DNA from: Pseudovibrio sp. Tun.PSC04-5.I4
GTDB taxonomy: Bacteria > Pseudomonadota > Alphaproteobacteria > Rhizobiales > Stappiaceae
Assembly: GCF_900104145.1 (NCBI RefSeq)
Contig: NZ_FNLB01000006.1
Location: forward strand, 3,970,501-4,034,500
Direction: 5' to 3'
Length of the DNA: 64,000 nt
Made by a program: the position numbers and the translations under genes. Shown piece after piece: positions 50,888 to 60,268 of this stretch. Under the pieces are notes generated by a model. It did no database searches, was not told the DNA's origin, and was given only the letters and a program-made list of their open reading frames with translations. Position 1 is the first letter of the stretch. Each line of letters begins with the position of its first letter.

Positions 50888-51691
50888 ATGACCGAAGTTG
50901 ACGCAAACATGGCCATGGCTACAGAATATCTTGGCTACACAGTGCTTGAAATTGCCATCATCATGTTCACGTTTTTTTTTGCAGCCTTTGTGAAGGGAAT
51001 GGCTGGGTTGGGCTTCACGACCATCTGCCTTGCAATTCTTGCGTATTCTGTTGGGATCAAAAAAGGCATTCCCTTGATCCTTATCCCTGCACTCATTAGC
51101 GACGTGATCCTCGTTTATGAGGCCGGAAACTTCAAACGCTCAGCTCGGCGGTTCTGGCCAATTCATCTGTTTGCTATTCCCGGTGTTGCCATAGGGCTGT
51201 GGTTTTTGGGTTGGGTGTCAGGCTATATTTTAACAATTCTGCTGGGCTTTGTGATCTTCGCCTTTGTTGTGTTTGCCAGCTTCTCTCAAAACCTTCAGCT
51301 GCACACCCGTTGGGAGCGGACAGCCTGTATTATCTCTGGTTTTACGACAGGTATTTTGACTGGCATGACCGGATCTCAATTAATGCCGATTATGCCGTTC
51401 CTCGTTTCGCTTAACATGCCGCGAGATTATTTTGTGCAGGCGATCAACACCTTCTTCACGGTCGTCACAATCACCATGATCCTCGGTCTCTATTTAATGG
51501 GTATGCTGAATTTCGGCGTGCTCACGCTTTCCCTTGTCGGGCTGGTCTTTGTTTATATAGGTACCAAAACCGGTAATTACCTAGGTCGACGCTTCAGCCC
51601 CTCGGTGTTCCGATACTGCGTTTTGACGATGATGGCCTTCTCAGGCGCGGGTCTGATTATCAAGGAATTGTGGTTGCACCCGATGATGTGA
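50888..51691 (+). CDS. TauE/SafE-family membrane transporter, copy 2
   Basis: This 267-residue protein is paralogous to the preceding gene: FFFAAFVKGMAGLGFTTICL, SVGIKKGIPLILIPALISDV and SGFTTGILTGMTGSQLMPIM align block by block. The start is uncertain: ATG at 50888 is used, with GTG at 50849 and ATG at 50909 as alternatives. No ribosome-binding site is clear. The two copies may form a heteromer or handle different organic sulfonates. Confidence 0.83.
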   Translation: MTEVDANMAMATEYLGYTVLEIAIIMFTFFFAAFVKGMAGLGFTTICLAILAYSVGIKKGIPLILIPALISDVILVYEAGNFKRSARRFWPIHLFAIPGVAIGLWFLGWVSGYILTILLGFVIFAFVVFASFSQNLQLHTRWERTACIISGFTTGILTGMTGSQLMPIMPFLVSLNMPRDYFVQAINTFFTVVTITMILGLYLMGMLNFGVLTLSLVGLVFVYIGTKTGNYLGRRFSPSVFRYCVLTMMAFSGAGLIIKELWLHPMM

Positions 51692-51715
51692 TTTGTGTTT
51701 TCTTTCTACGAGTAT

Positions 51716-51820
51716 TGCCGTCATCCCTGACAAGCGTTGCGCGATCAGGTGTCTAGGGCCAAGAGCGCAGGCGTTAGTGGGTATCGCTCTGGATCCCGCA
51801 GTAAATGCGGGAAGACGGCA
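51716..51820. repeat. Structured intergenic repeat with 12-bp inverted ends
   Basis: The ends tgccgtcatccc (51716-51727) and gggaagacggca (51809-51820) are inverted with 11/12 identity. Between them are nested stems: ctgac/tcag near 51728, agagcg/cgctct at 51762-51790 and cccgca/tgcggg at 51795-51810. This architecture fits an interspersed palindromic element or small MITE inserted after the TauE gene. Confidence 0.5.
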
Positions 51821-52311
51821 TAGGGAGAGTGCGTGGTTTTCATTCTCTCATGGATGGCAGTGGAGAGTTTAGTGACTTCAAAATCTTATCCCCCTTGGGT
51901 AGATCTGCCCTATCTTTATGGAGTGCTCACGTAACCGGGCAGCTGGCGGGCCGTCCGTCAGTGCGGCGTGGGCTGGGCGGGGCTACCGGAAGAGGTAACG
52001 CATCTTTCGGCGGGTCCGTTGAAACACCCCCTGATAGTCAACAATGCAGGGACCAGGTGGATGCTGGTCAACCTGAAGGGTGTCTGCAACTGCTCTCAAC
52101 GCCTTTTGGGGATGGCCTTGTTTCATGCAAAAACGTCCGGGTAAGGCGATCAGCCGATGCCGAAGACTCGTATCTAACACTTATGCGCAGGCCTTGCCTG
52201 CTCGCCTTACCCCTCCCGTTCTCCGGGTTCTCAAACACAACACTGCATGGAATGCCATGCGGTGATGTTTGTGTTTTGATTTGGGTGTGTGAGTGGTTGA
52301 GGCTTCTTCAT
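51821..52311. other. Gene-free stretch before the 5-oxoprolinase terminator
   Basis: An open frame (51805-52491) exists on the plus strand but has no recognisable motif and runs through the terminator and into the antisense of the oxoprolinase gene, so I do not call it. Hairpins occur, for example gcatgg-aat-gccatgc near 52244. The content may be decayed DNA. Confidence 0.4.
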
Positions 52312-52341
52312 AAAAAACGCCCGACATATAGCCGGGCGTTT
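52312..52341 (-). terminator. Terminator of the 5-oxoprolinase gene
   Basis: Read on the minus strand: stem aaacgcccg/cgggcgttt (9 bp) followed by a T-run (complement of 52312-52317), 27 bp after the stop codon. Confidence 0.88.
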
Positions 52342-52367
52342 GGTGTTTCGTTGGCGTCAAACAGACG

Positions 52368-55300
52368 TTATTCAGCTTTGCCCCAGCCGCCGCTGGTTGG
52401 GGGGATGACTGTGATGGCTTCGCCGGCTTCTAAAATGGTCTGGTCGCAGCCTTTTAGCTCTTCCATCTGGCCTGAGTTGCGGCGCACATAAGTGCGGCCC
52501 ATCTGGCCGTCTTCCCCGCCCTGTAGGCCTTTGGGGGCGATGGTTCTGTGAGAGGCGAGGATCGCGCAGTCCATCTTTTCAAGGAAGCGGATGGTGCGGG
52601 AGGTACCTTCACCAGCAGACCATTTGCCCTTGCCAGCAGAGTTTTTCCGAATGTGGAAGTCCTCCAGCAGCACAGGGTAGCGGAATTCGAGCACTTCCGG
52701 GTCCGTGAGGCGAGAGTTGGTCATGTGGACATGAACAGCATCGGTGCCATTGAAGCCCGGACCAGCAGGAGAGCCGGAACACAGGGTCTCATAGTATTGG
52801 TAGGTATCGTTGCCGAAGGTCAGGTTGTTCATGGAGCCTTGCGAGTTGGACATGGCGCCCAGTGCTGCAAACAGCGCATTGGTGATGTGCTGTGAGGTTT
52901 CCACGTTACCCGCCACAACCGCCGCCGGATAATGCGGGCGCAGCATGGAGCCTTCTGGCACCACAATGTTGATTGGCCGCAGGCAGCCTGCATTCATTGG
53001 AATGTGGCCTTCAACCATCACACGGAAGCAGTAGAGCACCGCCGCGCGGGTGACAGGTTCTGGTGCGTTGAAGTTGTTGGGCTGCATTGCGCTGGTGCCC
53101 GTGAAATCAACGGTGGCTTCCCGCTTGGCCTTATCAACGGTGATCTTGACCTTGATGGTTGAGCCCTGATCGGTTGGGTATTCGTAGGAGCTGTCAGAGA
53201 GTGCCTCAATGACACGGCGGACGCTTTCTTCTGCGTTATCCTGCACATGGCCCATGTAGGCTTGCACAGTTTCCAGACCGAAGTGGTCTGTCATCTTGCG
53301 CAGTTCCTGAACGCCTTTTTCATTGGCGGCGATCTGGGCTTTCAGGTCAGCGACGTTCTGATGAACATTGCGCACCGGGTATTTGTGGTTGGTGAGCAGC
53401 TCAACCAACGCTTCTTCGCGGAACTCGCCTTGATCGACCAGTTTGAAGTTGTCGATCAACACGCCTTCTTCATCCACCACGGTGGCGAGCGGGGTCATGG
53501 AGCCGGGAGCGGAGCCGCCAACATCTGCATGGTGACCACGGGAAGCGGACCAGAACAGGATTTCGGTGTTGTCGTCATCAAACACCGGAGAGACAACGGT
53601 GATATCTGGCAGGTGTGTGCCGCCGTTGTAAGGTGCGTTAAGTGCGTAGACATCGCCCGGTTTGATGGTGCCTCTGTTGAGGGCAATAATGGCCTCAACG
53701 GAACGGTCCATGGAGCCAAGGTGCACCGGCATGTGCGGAGCGTTGGCAACCAGCGCGCCGTTCTGGTCAAACACGGCGCAGGAGAAGTCCAGACGCTCTT
53801 TGATGTTGACCGAATAGGCGGTGTTTTGAAGCGTCACGCCCATTTGCTCTGCGATGGACATGAAGAGGTTGTTGAACACCTCCAGCATCACAGGATCAGC
53901 CGTGGTGCCAAGCGCCATGTTGCGCTGTAACGGTATGTTGCGGGTGAGAATGATGTGGTTCTTGATGTTGACTTCCGCCAACCAGCCCGGTTCCACAACG
54001 ATGGTTGCGTGTGGTTCCATGATAAGGGCAGGACCTTGCAAGCTCATGCCCGGTTGGAATGCATCGCGTTTGAGAACCGCGGCATACTGCCATTGGCCAT
54101 CGGCGTAGAACTGGGTTTGTTGAGCTATAACCGGAGTATCTTGGGAGGTCGCTAGGTCTGGTTCCTGCAAATCAGCGCCACCGCCGATTGCTTCGACTTC
54201 CAGCGCTTCGACTACGATGGATTTATTCTCATAGGCAAAGCCGAACTGCTTGATGTGGTTTTGTGTGAACGCAGTAATCATCGCAGCGAGGTCTTTGGTG
54301 TTCAGCTCCACGGCAATCGGGGTGTCGGTTCCATCATAACGCAGATGAGCGCGCGGTATGAGGGTGAGTTCGTCTTCAGGAACACCCTGATTTTCGACCT
54401 CGGTTTTTGCCTCATTGGCAAGACGAGCCGCGAGTTTGTCCAGAGCGGGCAGGTTGTCAGTGTTCAGCTCGCGCACCACGGCCTGCTGGCGGGTTGCGCG
54501 GATATCCGCAAGGCCCATGCCGTAAGCGGACAGGATGCCGGAAAGCGGATGTACGATTACGGTTTTCATGCCGAGGCTGTCCGCCACCATGCAGGCGCTT
54601 TGGCCACCAGCACCACCAAAGCAGGTGAGGGCGTATTCGGTAACGTCGTAGCCGCGCTGGACGGAGATTTTTTTGATGGCGTTGGCCATGTTCTCAACAG
54701 CGATTTTCTGGAAGCCTTCGGCAACCTCTTCGCCGGTTTTGCCGTTGCCGATTTCATTGGCAAGGGTGTTGAATGCGGTTTTAACGTCATCAATCGCCAG
54801 AGGTTCGTTCTGGTTCGGGCCGAAGATCTTCGGGAAGTAGTCTGGGTTGAGCTTGGCGGTCATCACGTTGGCATCGGTCACGGTGAGCGGACCACCACGG
54901 CGGTAACATTTTGGACCGGGGTTTGCGCCAGCGGAATCTGGACCAACCTGGAAGCGACCATCTTTGTAGTGGAGGATAGAGCCACCACCAGCTGCAACGG
55001 TGTGGATCATCATCATAGGAGCGCGCATACGAACGCCAGCGACTTCGGTTTCAAAGGCGCGTTCAAACTCACCGTCGAAATGGGAGACGTCAGTTGACGT
55101 TCCGCCCATGTCGAAGCCGATGAGCTTTTCAAAACCCGCCATCTTGGAGGTTTCAACTGCGCCCACAACGCCGCCAGCAGGACCGGAGAGGATTGCGTCC
55201 TTACCCTGGAAGAGAGAGGCATCCGTCAACCCACCGGAGGATTGCATGAACATGAGGCGGCAGCCGGTGTTTTTTATATCAAGCTCGCTGGCAACCTGAT

Positions 55301-55973
55301 CAACATAGCGACGCAAAATTGGCGAAAGATACGCATCGACAATGGTGGTATCACCGCGGCCCACCAGCTTCATGAGAGGGGAGACTTCATGGCTGACTGA
55401 AATTTGCGGGAAGCCGATTTTCTTCGCAATTGCCGCGATCTGCTTCTCGTGTTCAGGGTAGGCGTAGGCATGCATCAATACGATTGCCAGAGAACGGATA
55501 CCATCCTCGTAAGCCTGCGCTAGTTGCTTTTGCAGCAGGTCAAGATTTGGAGCAGCTTCAACGGTGCCATCTGCCCGGACGCGTTCATCTGCTTCCAAGA
55601 CCTGATCATAGAGGAGTTCAGGCTTGATGATTTCTTTTGCGAAGATATCGGGACGAGCCTGATATCCGATCTCTAAGGCGTCGCGAAACCCTTTGGTGAT
55701 GAGGAGAAGCGTAGTGTCTCCCTTCCGTTCCAACAGGGCATTGGTGGCAACTGTAGTGCCCATTTTGACAGTCGCGATCTGGTCGGATGGGATACGGGCA
55801 TCCTTTGCCACTCCCATCAGATCGCGGATGCCCTGGATTGCGGCATCTTTGTAAGCTTCTGGATTTTCGGAGAGAACTTTGTGGGCGCGAATTTTGCCCT
55901 CTGGTGTTCTGGCTACGATGTCAGTGAATGTGCCACCACGATCGATCCAAAAATCCCAGTTGCCTACCGTCAT
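52368..55973 (-). CDS. 5-oxoprolinase / hydantoinase, fused A and B subunits
   Basis: This 1201-residue protein combines both halves of the hydantoinase/oxoprolinase family. The N-terminal HyuA-like part has WDFWIDRGGTFTDIVARTP and VKMGTTVATNALLERKGDTT, and LIGFDMGGTSTDVSHFDGEF is the ATP-binding core. The C-terminal HyuB-like part starts at about residue 710 and has HMPVHLGSMDRSVEAIIAL, DVYALNAPYNGGTHLPDITV and RGHHADVGGSAPGSMTPL. In fused form the family hydrolyses 5-oxo-L-proline to glutamate with ATP (family knowledge; substrate not proven). The start at 55973 follows GAGGG. A MarR-like regulator is divergent. Confidence 0.93.
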   Translation of the reverse strand: MTVGNWDFWIDRGGTFTDIVARTPEGKIRAHKVLSENPEAYKDAAIQGIRDLMGVAKDARIPSDQIATVKMGTTVATNALLERKGDTTLLLITKGFRDALEIGYQARPDIFAKEIIKPELLYDQVLEADERVRADGTVEAAPNLDLLQKQLAQAYEDGIRSLAIVLMHAYAYPEHEKQIAAIAKKIGFPQISVSHEVSPLMKLVGRGDTTIVDAYLSPILRRYVDQVASELDIKNTGCRLMFMQSSGGLTDASLFQGKDAILSGPAGGVVGAVETSKMAGFEKLIGFDMGGTSTDVSHFDGEFERAFETEVAGVRMRAPMMMIHTVAAGGGSILHYKDGRFQVGPDSAGANPGPKCYRRGGPLTVTDANVMTAKLNPDYFPKIFGPNQNEPLAIDDVKTAFNTLANEIGNGKTGEEVAEGFQKIAVENMANAIKKISVQRGYDVTEYALTCFGGAGGQSACMVADSLGMKTVIVHPLSGILSAYGMGLADIRATRQQAVVRELNTDNLPALDKLAARLANEAKTEVENQGVPEDELTLIPRAHLRYDGTDTPIAVELNTKDLAAMITAFTQNHIKQFGFAYENKSIVVEALEVEAIGGGADLQEPDLATSQDTPVIAQQTQFYADGQWQYAAVLKRDAFQPGMSLQGPALIMEPHATIVVEPGWLAEVNIKNHIILTRNIPLQRNMALGTTADPVMLEVFNNLFMSIAEQMGVTLQNTAYSVNIKERLDFSCAVFDQNGALVANAPHMPVHLGSMDRSVEAIIALNRGTIKPGDVYALNAPYNGGTHLPDITVVSPVFDDDNTEILFWSASRGHHADVGGSAPGSMTPLATVVDEEGVLIDNFKLVDQGEFREEALVELLTNHKYPVRNVHQNVADLKAQIAANEKGVQELRKMTDHFGLETVQAYMGHVQDNAEESVRRVIEALSDSSYEYPTDQGSTIKVKITVDKAKREATVDFTGTSAMQPNNFNAPEPVTRAAVLYCFRVMVEGHIPMNAGCLRPINIVVPEGSMLRPHYPAAVVAGNVETSQHITNALFAALGAMSNSQGSMNNLTFGNDTYQYYETLCSGSPAGPGFNGTDAVHVHMTNSRLTDPEVLEFRYPVLLEDFHIRKNSAGKGKWSAGEGTSRTIRFLEKMDCAILASHRTIAPKGLQGGEDGQMGRTYVRRNSGQMEELKGCDQTILEAGEAITVIPPTSGGWGKAE

Positions 55974-56213
55974 AATAAGTGCCCTCAAAACAAAGCTATT
56001 CAATATGTGTACTGTGATACATCTACAAAATGTCGATAAATTGTCAATGTGTTTATGGCGGTCCATTAGAAGGGGTATGTGATAATTTGGAGCTTGGGTA
56101 TGGTGGTGCTGTTTTTGATGACTGCCGGTCAATCTGGCTTAAGTTATTGACATTGGACGATTTGAGGGCGATCAAATCTACGGTTTCTTGTTGGCTAGGA
56201 GGCGCGGTCAAAT
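55974..56213. promoter_or_regulatory. Divergent promoter region oxoprolinase / MarR-type gene
   Basis: This 240-bp region has no gene. AT-rich strings (for example atgtgtactgtgatacat near 56004) could be operators for the divergent MarR-type regulator. No perfect palindrome was found. Confidence 0.4.
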
Positions 56214-56756
56214 ATGAGTGATACGGTGAACCATAAGAATATTGCGGCGTTTGGGGTTGGGCCCGTCGTTTCATCATCTCATCTTGCTTCAGGCGAGTTG
56301 CCTGCGCTGTCTGAGATTGAGTTTGCTGTGACGATGATGGTGAACGCTTATCATCGCTGGATGGTGCGGTGTATGGCTGCGGCGGGGCAGGAGGGGCTGT
56401 CTTCACTGGAAACTCTGGTCTTACATTCGGTTAATCACCGTGAGCGCCCTAAAACGCAGGCTGACCTATGCCTTGTGCTCAACATCGAAGACACGCACAC
56501 AGTCTCCTATGCTTTGAAGAAGCTGGAGAAGGCGGGATTGATCCGATCTGGTAAGCGCGGGAAAGAGAAGACCGCTGAAATCACCGAGGCGGGCCATGAT
56601 TTGTGTGGTGCCTATAAACAGTTGCGTGACGCCTTGCTGGTTAAGCCGGTGAAAGAACTGGGACTTGATGAGGTGGAACTCTCCCGTCTGGCTTCTATCT
56701 TGCGATCTGTTTCAGGTCATTATGATCAGGCGGCGCGATCTGCTGCAGCGATGTAG
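56214..56756 (+). CDS. MarR-like winged-helix regulator
   Basis: This 180-residue protein has an N-terminal extension of about 30 residues. A MarR-type fold follows: EIEFAVTMMVNAYHRWMVRC (dimer helix), KTQADLCLVLNIEDTHTVSY-ALKKLEKAGLI (recognition helix) and the wing RSGKRGKEKTAEITEAG. It is divergent from the 5-oxoprolinase gene and probably regulates it (context inference). The ligand is unknown. Confidence 0.82.
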   Translation: MSDTVNHKNIAAFGVGPVVSSSHLASGELPALSEIEFAVTMMVNAYHRWMVRCMAAAGQEGLSSLETLVLHSVNHRERPKTQADLCLVLNIEDTHTVSYALKKLEKAGLIRSGKRGKEKTAEITEAGHDLCGAYKQLRDALLVKPVKELGLDEVELSRLASILRSVSGHYDQAARSAAAM

Positions 56757-56789
56757 TGTTGCTGGAGCAGATCGTTTGGTTTCTGTACA

Positions 56790-57695
56790 TCAGTCGATGT
56801 TTTCATTTTGAGCGAGTGCTGTATCGCCCATTAGAAGCTTGATCCACACTGGCATCTTGCCTGTTCTGCGCAGTGCTCCATCAATTGAGAACTCTCCAGC
56901 TCCTGTTGTTGTAAAGCTGAGATAGGACGCAAACAGGATCAAAGGTAGCTCCCAGGAGACAGCAGTGGCGAATGATACAAAGCCATGCTCCAGCGCGCCG
57001 CTTAGGGAGGCTGCGAAGAGTATGAAGGCTGCCCCGAGGAAGCAAGATAGGCGAGTAAGGAGCCCTAAACCAACACCTATGGCGATTGCAAACTCCGCAA
57101 GGCCGGCTGCATCAATGATCATTCCTGGATTTTGGAAACCCAACAGGGAGAAGAACTCGATGTGCTCCATGTATGGTAAGGGGCCTGCAAAGAGTTTATC
57201 GGTGAAGTGCGGCACCATGATAAAGCCGACCAGCATTCTGAAGAAGGTCAGTTGCCATTGCCACAAAGTGAGGCCGCGGCCTGCGGTTTCAAAGGAATTG
57301 CGCTGGATTGTGCTGAGGAACCACATCAGATTGATGAAAAACACAAAAGCCAGCGGCCAGCTTAATAGGTAGGCATAATAAAGCGATGCGATCCGCCATG
57401 CGATGAGCTGACACAGCATTGCGCAGAGAAAACCGACGGTGAAGTTTCTTGGTACGATGATCACTACAAAGAAAAAAGCCAGACCAAGCCACACCAGCAA
57501 TGGCTTGAGGGCTTCTTCCGGAATGGGAGACATGAGTACTTCCAGTGAGATGAGTGCTGCTACGCCCAGAAGAAGAGCGGTTATGAGTGATTGAAGAAGT
57601 TGGAAGAATGAGAGGTAATGGAATGGACGAGCAATTTCTGCAAGATCGTTTTGCTCGCTCATTTCATCCGGTGTGGTTGTGCTCTTCTTCGCCAT
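56790..57695 (-). CDS. DoxX-like membrane protein
   Basis: This 301-residue membrane protein has an N-terminal half with four hydrophobic segments. The C-terminal half has the DoxX pattern LTFFRMLVGFIMVPHFTDKL, AGLAEFAIAIGVGLGLLTRL and CFLGAAFILFAASLSGALEH. DoxX proteins are four-helix membrane proteins linked to respiration and redox; the function is often unknown. The start at 57695 follows GAGGTAG. The neighbours do not indicate a pathway. Confidence 0.75.
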   Translation of the reverse strand: MAKKSTTTPDEMSEQNDLAEIARPFHYLSFFQLLQSLITALLLGVAALISLEVLMSPIPEEALKPLLVWLGLAFFFVVIIVPRNFTVGFLCAMLCQLIAWRIASLYYAYLLSWPLAFVFFINLMWFLSTIQRNSFETAGRGLTLWQWQLTFFRMLVGFIMVPHFTDKLFAGPLPYMEHIEFFSLLGFQNPGMIIDAAGLAEFAIAIGVGLGLLTRLSCFLGAAFILFAASLSGALEHGFVSFATAVSWELPLILFASYLSFTTTGAGEFSIDGALRRTGKMPVWIKLLMGDTALAQNENID

Positions 57696-57801
57696 ATCTA
57701 CCTCACAAAGCAAGCCCGACTAGCGGGTCAGTTGTGTCAAGGTAACGTACAGTCAGCCTCCAGAGATATCCTGCTATTTCCGCTAGGCCTATTTAAGAGG
57801 G

Positions 57802-59982
57802 TCAACCCGCGTAGGCTGCTTCGATCAATCTGGCGTCATCCGTTCCCCATATACACCGGATGTTTGCGTGCGGGTTGGCGGGGTCCACATTTGCAGGTTT
57901 TCCGAAATAATAGCCTTGAACAATGTCACAGCCGCCAGCCCGTAAGATCTGAGCCTGAATTTCCTCTTCCACGCCCTCAGCTGTGATCAGCACGTCCAGA
58001 GATCGACCCAGACCGATAATGGCTGCAACAATTGCATCTGTATGAGCATCCTTACCGATGTTCATGATGAAGGTGCGATCGATCTTGATTTTGTCAAACG
58101 GGAATCTGGAGAGGTAACTCAATGAGGAATATCCTGTCCCAAAGTCATCCATTGCAATGGATACACCCATGTTACTGATCTTCTTGAGTGATTTCACCAC
58201 ACTCTTTGTGTCTGCGATCAGCAAGCTTTCGGTGATCTCAATCTCGAGCCGCTCAGGGGCAAGGCCAGACTCTTCAAGGGCTTCTGAGATTTTTTGCTCA
58301 ATGAGGCCGGTTTTAAATTGGGCCGGTGAGAAGTTGACTGCCACCTTTAGTGTTGGATCCGCCCAAGCAGCTGCATCGGTACATGCTTTCTTCAGCACGT
58401 ACTCACCCAATGCTTCGATCAAACCGGTATCCTCAGCGATTGGAATGAAGACTTCGGGGGAAATTCGGCCTTTTTCAGGATGTACCCAACGGAGCAGAGC
58501 CTCAAAAGCTTTGAGTTTGTTGTCTGCAAGGCCAACCTGTGCCTGATAAACGACAGAGAATCCATCGAGCTTTAGAGCTCGGATCATTTCGGTTTCCAAT
58601 TCGCGGCGGCGTTCCAGCTCCTCGTCCATGCTGGATTCATACCACGTATATGTCGAGCGGCCCCCGTTCTTGGAACGATAAAGGGCAAGGTCAGCACAAT
58701 GGAGCAAGCGTGAAGATCTCCATGCCGCGTCAGTTGCTTGTGCGATACCCATAGAGAACGAAATCTGAATCTCTTTGCTATCAATGGTGCAGTTTGGATT
58801 GGTGGTTGCAAGCGCGCGCTGGGCAAGGACAGTAACGTCGTGGTAGGTGTAATCCCCTTCAATCATCACTGCAAACTCATCACCAGACAAACGAGAGACA
58901 AGGTGGTCAGTAAAGACCAAACGCAGGCGGTCGGAGATGATTTGCAGGAAAGTATCACCTGCAGCATGGCCGTGGTTATCGTTGACATCCTTGAACTTGT
59001 CGATGTCGATAGCGATTACATAGACATTGGAAGCGGTGATAGAGGCCTTGCGCAAAGCCTTGTTGAGTTCGTCAGAGAAGACAGCGCGATTTGGCAAGTG
59101 TGTAAGGGGATCGTTGTGCGCCAGAAAACGGATGGTCTTGGAGGTCTTCCAGCGATCATGCAGGCCTTTCCATGCAAACATGATGGAAACCAGCGCGACG
59201 ACCATGACCAAAAGAAAGGCAAAGGCGGAGCCAAACGCGATTACTTCCAGAAAAACGATCGTGTTGAGGTTTGGATCGACAGAGAAGATAAAGCCGCCGC
59301 GTGGTTTTCCTGCTTCATTTACGTAGGGAACGATTACGCCAAACCTCGGGATCTTCCAATCCAGCCACTCGAAATTGGAGTAGATCTGCAATTCACCTGA
59401 ATTGAAGGAGGAATGCCAAGCATCATAAGCGGCGGGATCTGACAGGATTTCATCCACCCGCTGTGTGGTCATATCACGAGGATGAACTGCCAATGGACGG
59501 CCAGGAACGTTGAGCACCAGTAATTCAAAATTTTCAAACCGCTCTGAGAGTGCTTGTTTTACAGCTATCGCTCTTTTAGGGGGAAGCTTCCAACTTGGGG
59601 AGACAAGTTCAGAGGTGAGAGCGATGCTAGAACCACGTAAGCCAAAGCTTAGCGGGGAAGGGTTTGATTGTAACTGTGGCTTTTGAATTGTAGGTGCCTC
59701 AAAGGGCTTATATTTTGCGATTATTTCTTCTGCTGCTTCAAAGTCTTTTTGTGCTTCGCTTTTGAATAAATGAAATAAAGTTGCCTGATCAATGGCATAA
59801 AAACTAATAGCAATGGCGCCCAAAACAGCAACAACCATGGTGGCGTATAATATTTTGCGATGTGGAGGTATAGTTTCCACTTGAAAATCCCCATCCCGAA
59901 ACGCAAGAAAAATTTGCGCATTGGCACCCGGCAACTGTAAGATCGTTGTTGTTGCCGGTATGTGTACATAATTGATAATCAA
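57802..59982 (-). CDS. Membrane GGDEF-EAL protein with periplasmic sensor
   Basis: This 726-residue protein has one membrane helix near residue 50 (ILYATMVVAVLGAIAISFY), a periplasmic domain of about 190 residues, and a second helix near 255-275 (AFGSAFAFLLVMVVALVSIM). A cytoplasmic GGDEF follows (about 295-455), where the signature reads RLSGDEFAVM, so SGDEF not GGDEF. Then comes EAL (about 475-715) with intact KAFEALLRW, EITESLL and DDFGTGYSSL. The EAL should hydrolyse c-di-GMP; SGDEF variants can still be active or GTP-binding. The sensory ligand is unknown. Confidence 0.88.
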   Translation of the reverse strand: MIINYVHIPATTTILQLPGANAQIFLAFRDGDFQVETIPPHRKILYATMVVAVLGAIAISFYAIDQATLFHLFKSEAQKDFEAAEEIIAKYKPFEAPTIQKPQLQSNPSPLSFGLRGSSIALTSELVSPSWKLPPKRAIAVKQALSERFENFELLVLNVPGRPLAVHPRDMTTQRVDEILSDPAAYDAWHSSFNSGELQIYSNFEWLDWKIPRFGVIVPYVNEAGKPRGGFIFSVDPNLNTIVFLEVIAFGSAFAFLLVMVVALVSIMFAWKGLHDRWKTSKTIRFLAHNDPLTHLPNRAVFSDELNKALRKASITASNVYVIAIDIDKFKDVNDNHGHAAGDTFLQIISDRLRLVFTDHLVSRLSGDEFAVMIEGDYTYHDVTVLAQRALATTNPNCTIDSKEIQISFSMGIAQATDAAWRSSRLLHCADLALYRSKNGGRSTYTWYESSMDEELERRRELETEMIRALKLDGFSVVYQAQVGLADNKLKAFEALLRWVHPEKGRISPEVFIPIAEDTGLIEALGEYVLKKACTDAAAWADPTLKVAVNFSPAQFKTGLIEQKISEALEESGLAPERLEIEITESLLIADTKSVVKSLKKISNMGVSIAMDDFGTGYSSLSYLSRFPFDKIKIDRTFIMNIGKDAHTDAIVAAIIGLGRSLDVLITAEGVEEEIQAQILRAGGCDIVQGYYFGKPANVDPANPHANIRCIWGTDDARLIEAAYAG

Positions 59983-60268
59983 TTTATCCGGAAAACATTA
60001 CCCATATGTTTTCATTGCTTGTATTTTCAGGGTTAAATATCGAGTGGCAATGGAATTATCGTTGTTGGCTCCACGTTAGTTTGTGCTGCATGTGCTTTAA
60101 AACCCAAAGGAAACAGACTACTCGGTTTAATAAATGATTTGTTAGGTATGAATCTGTTTTGCGGTGGTTATGTTGTTTGACACCTCTCGAATTGAATTTT
60201 GGGTCGCACGGAATAACGATTGGCTTCACTAATAAAACGTATGCGCAGATTTGTGCAGAACGAGGAAT

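Noticed and set aside
51805..52491. Long plus-strand open frame after the TauE genes
   Set aside because: No recognisable motif, odd composition, and it runs through the terminator and into the antisense of the oxoprolinase gene.
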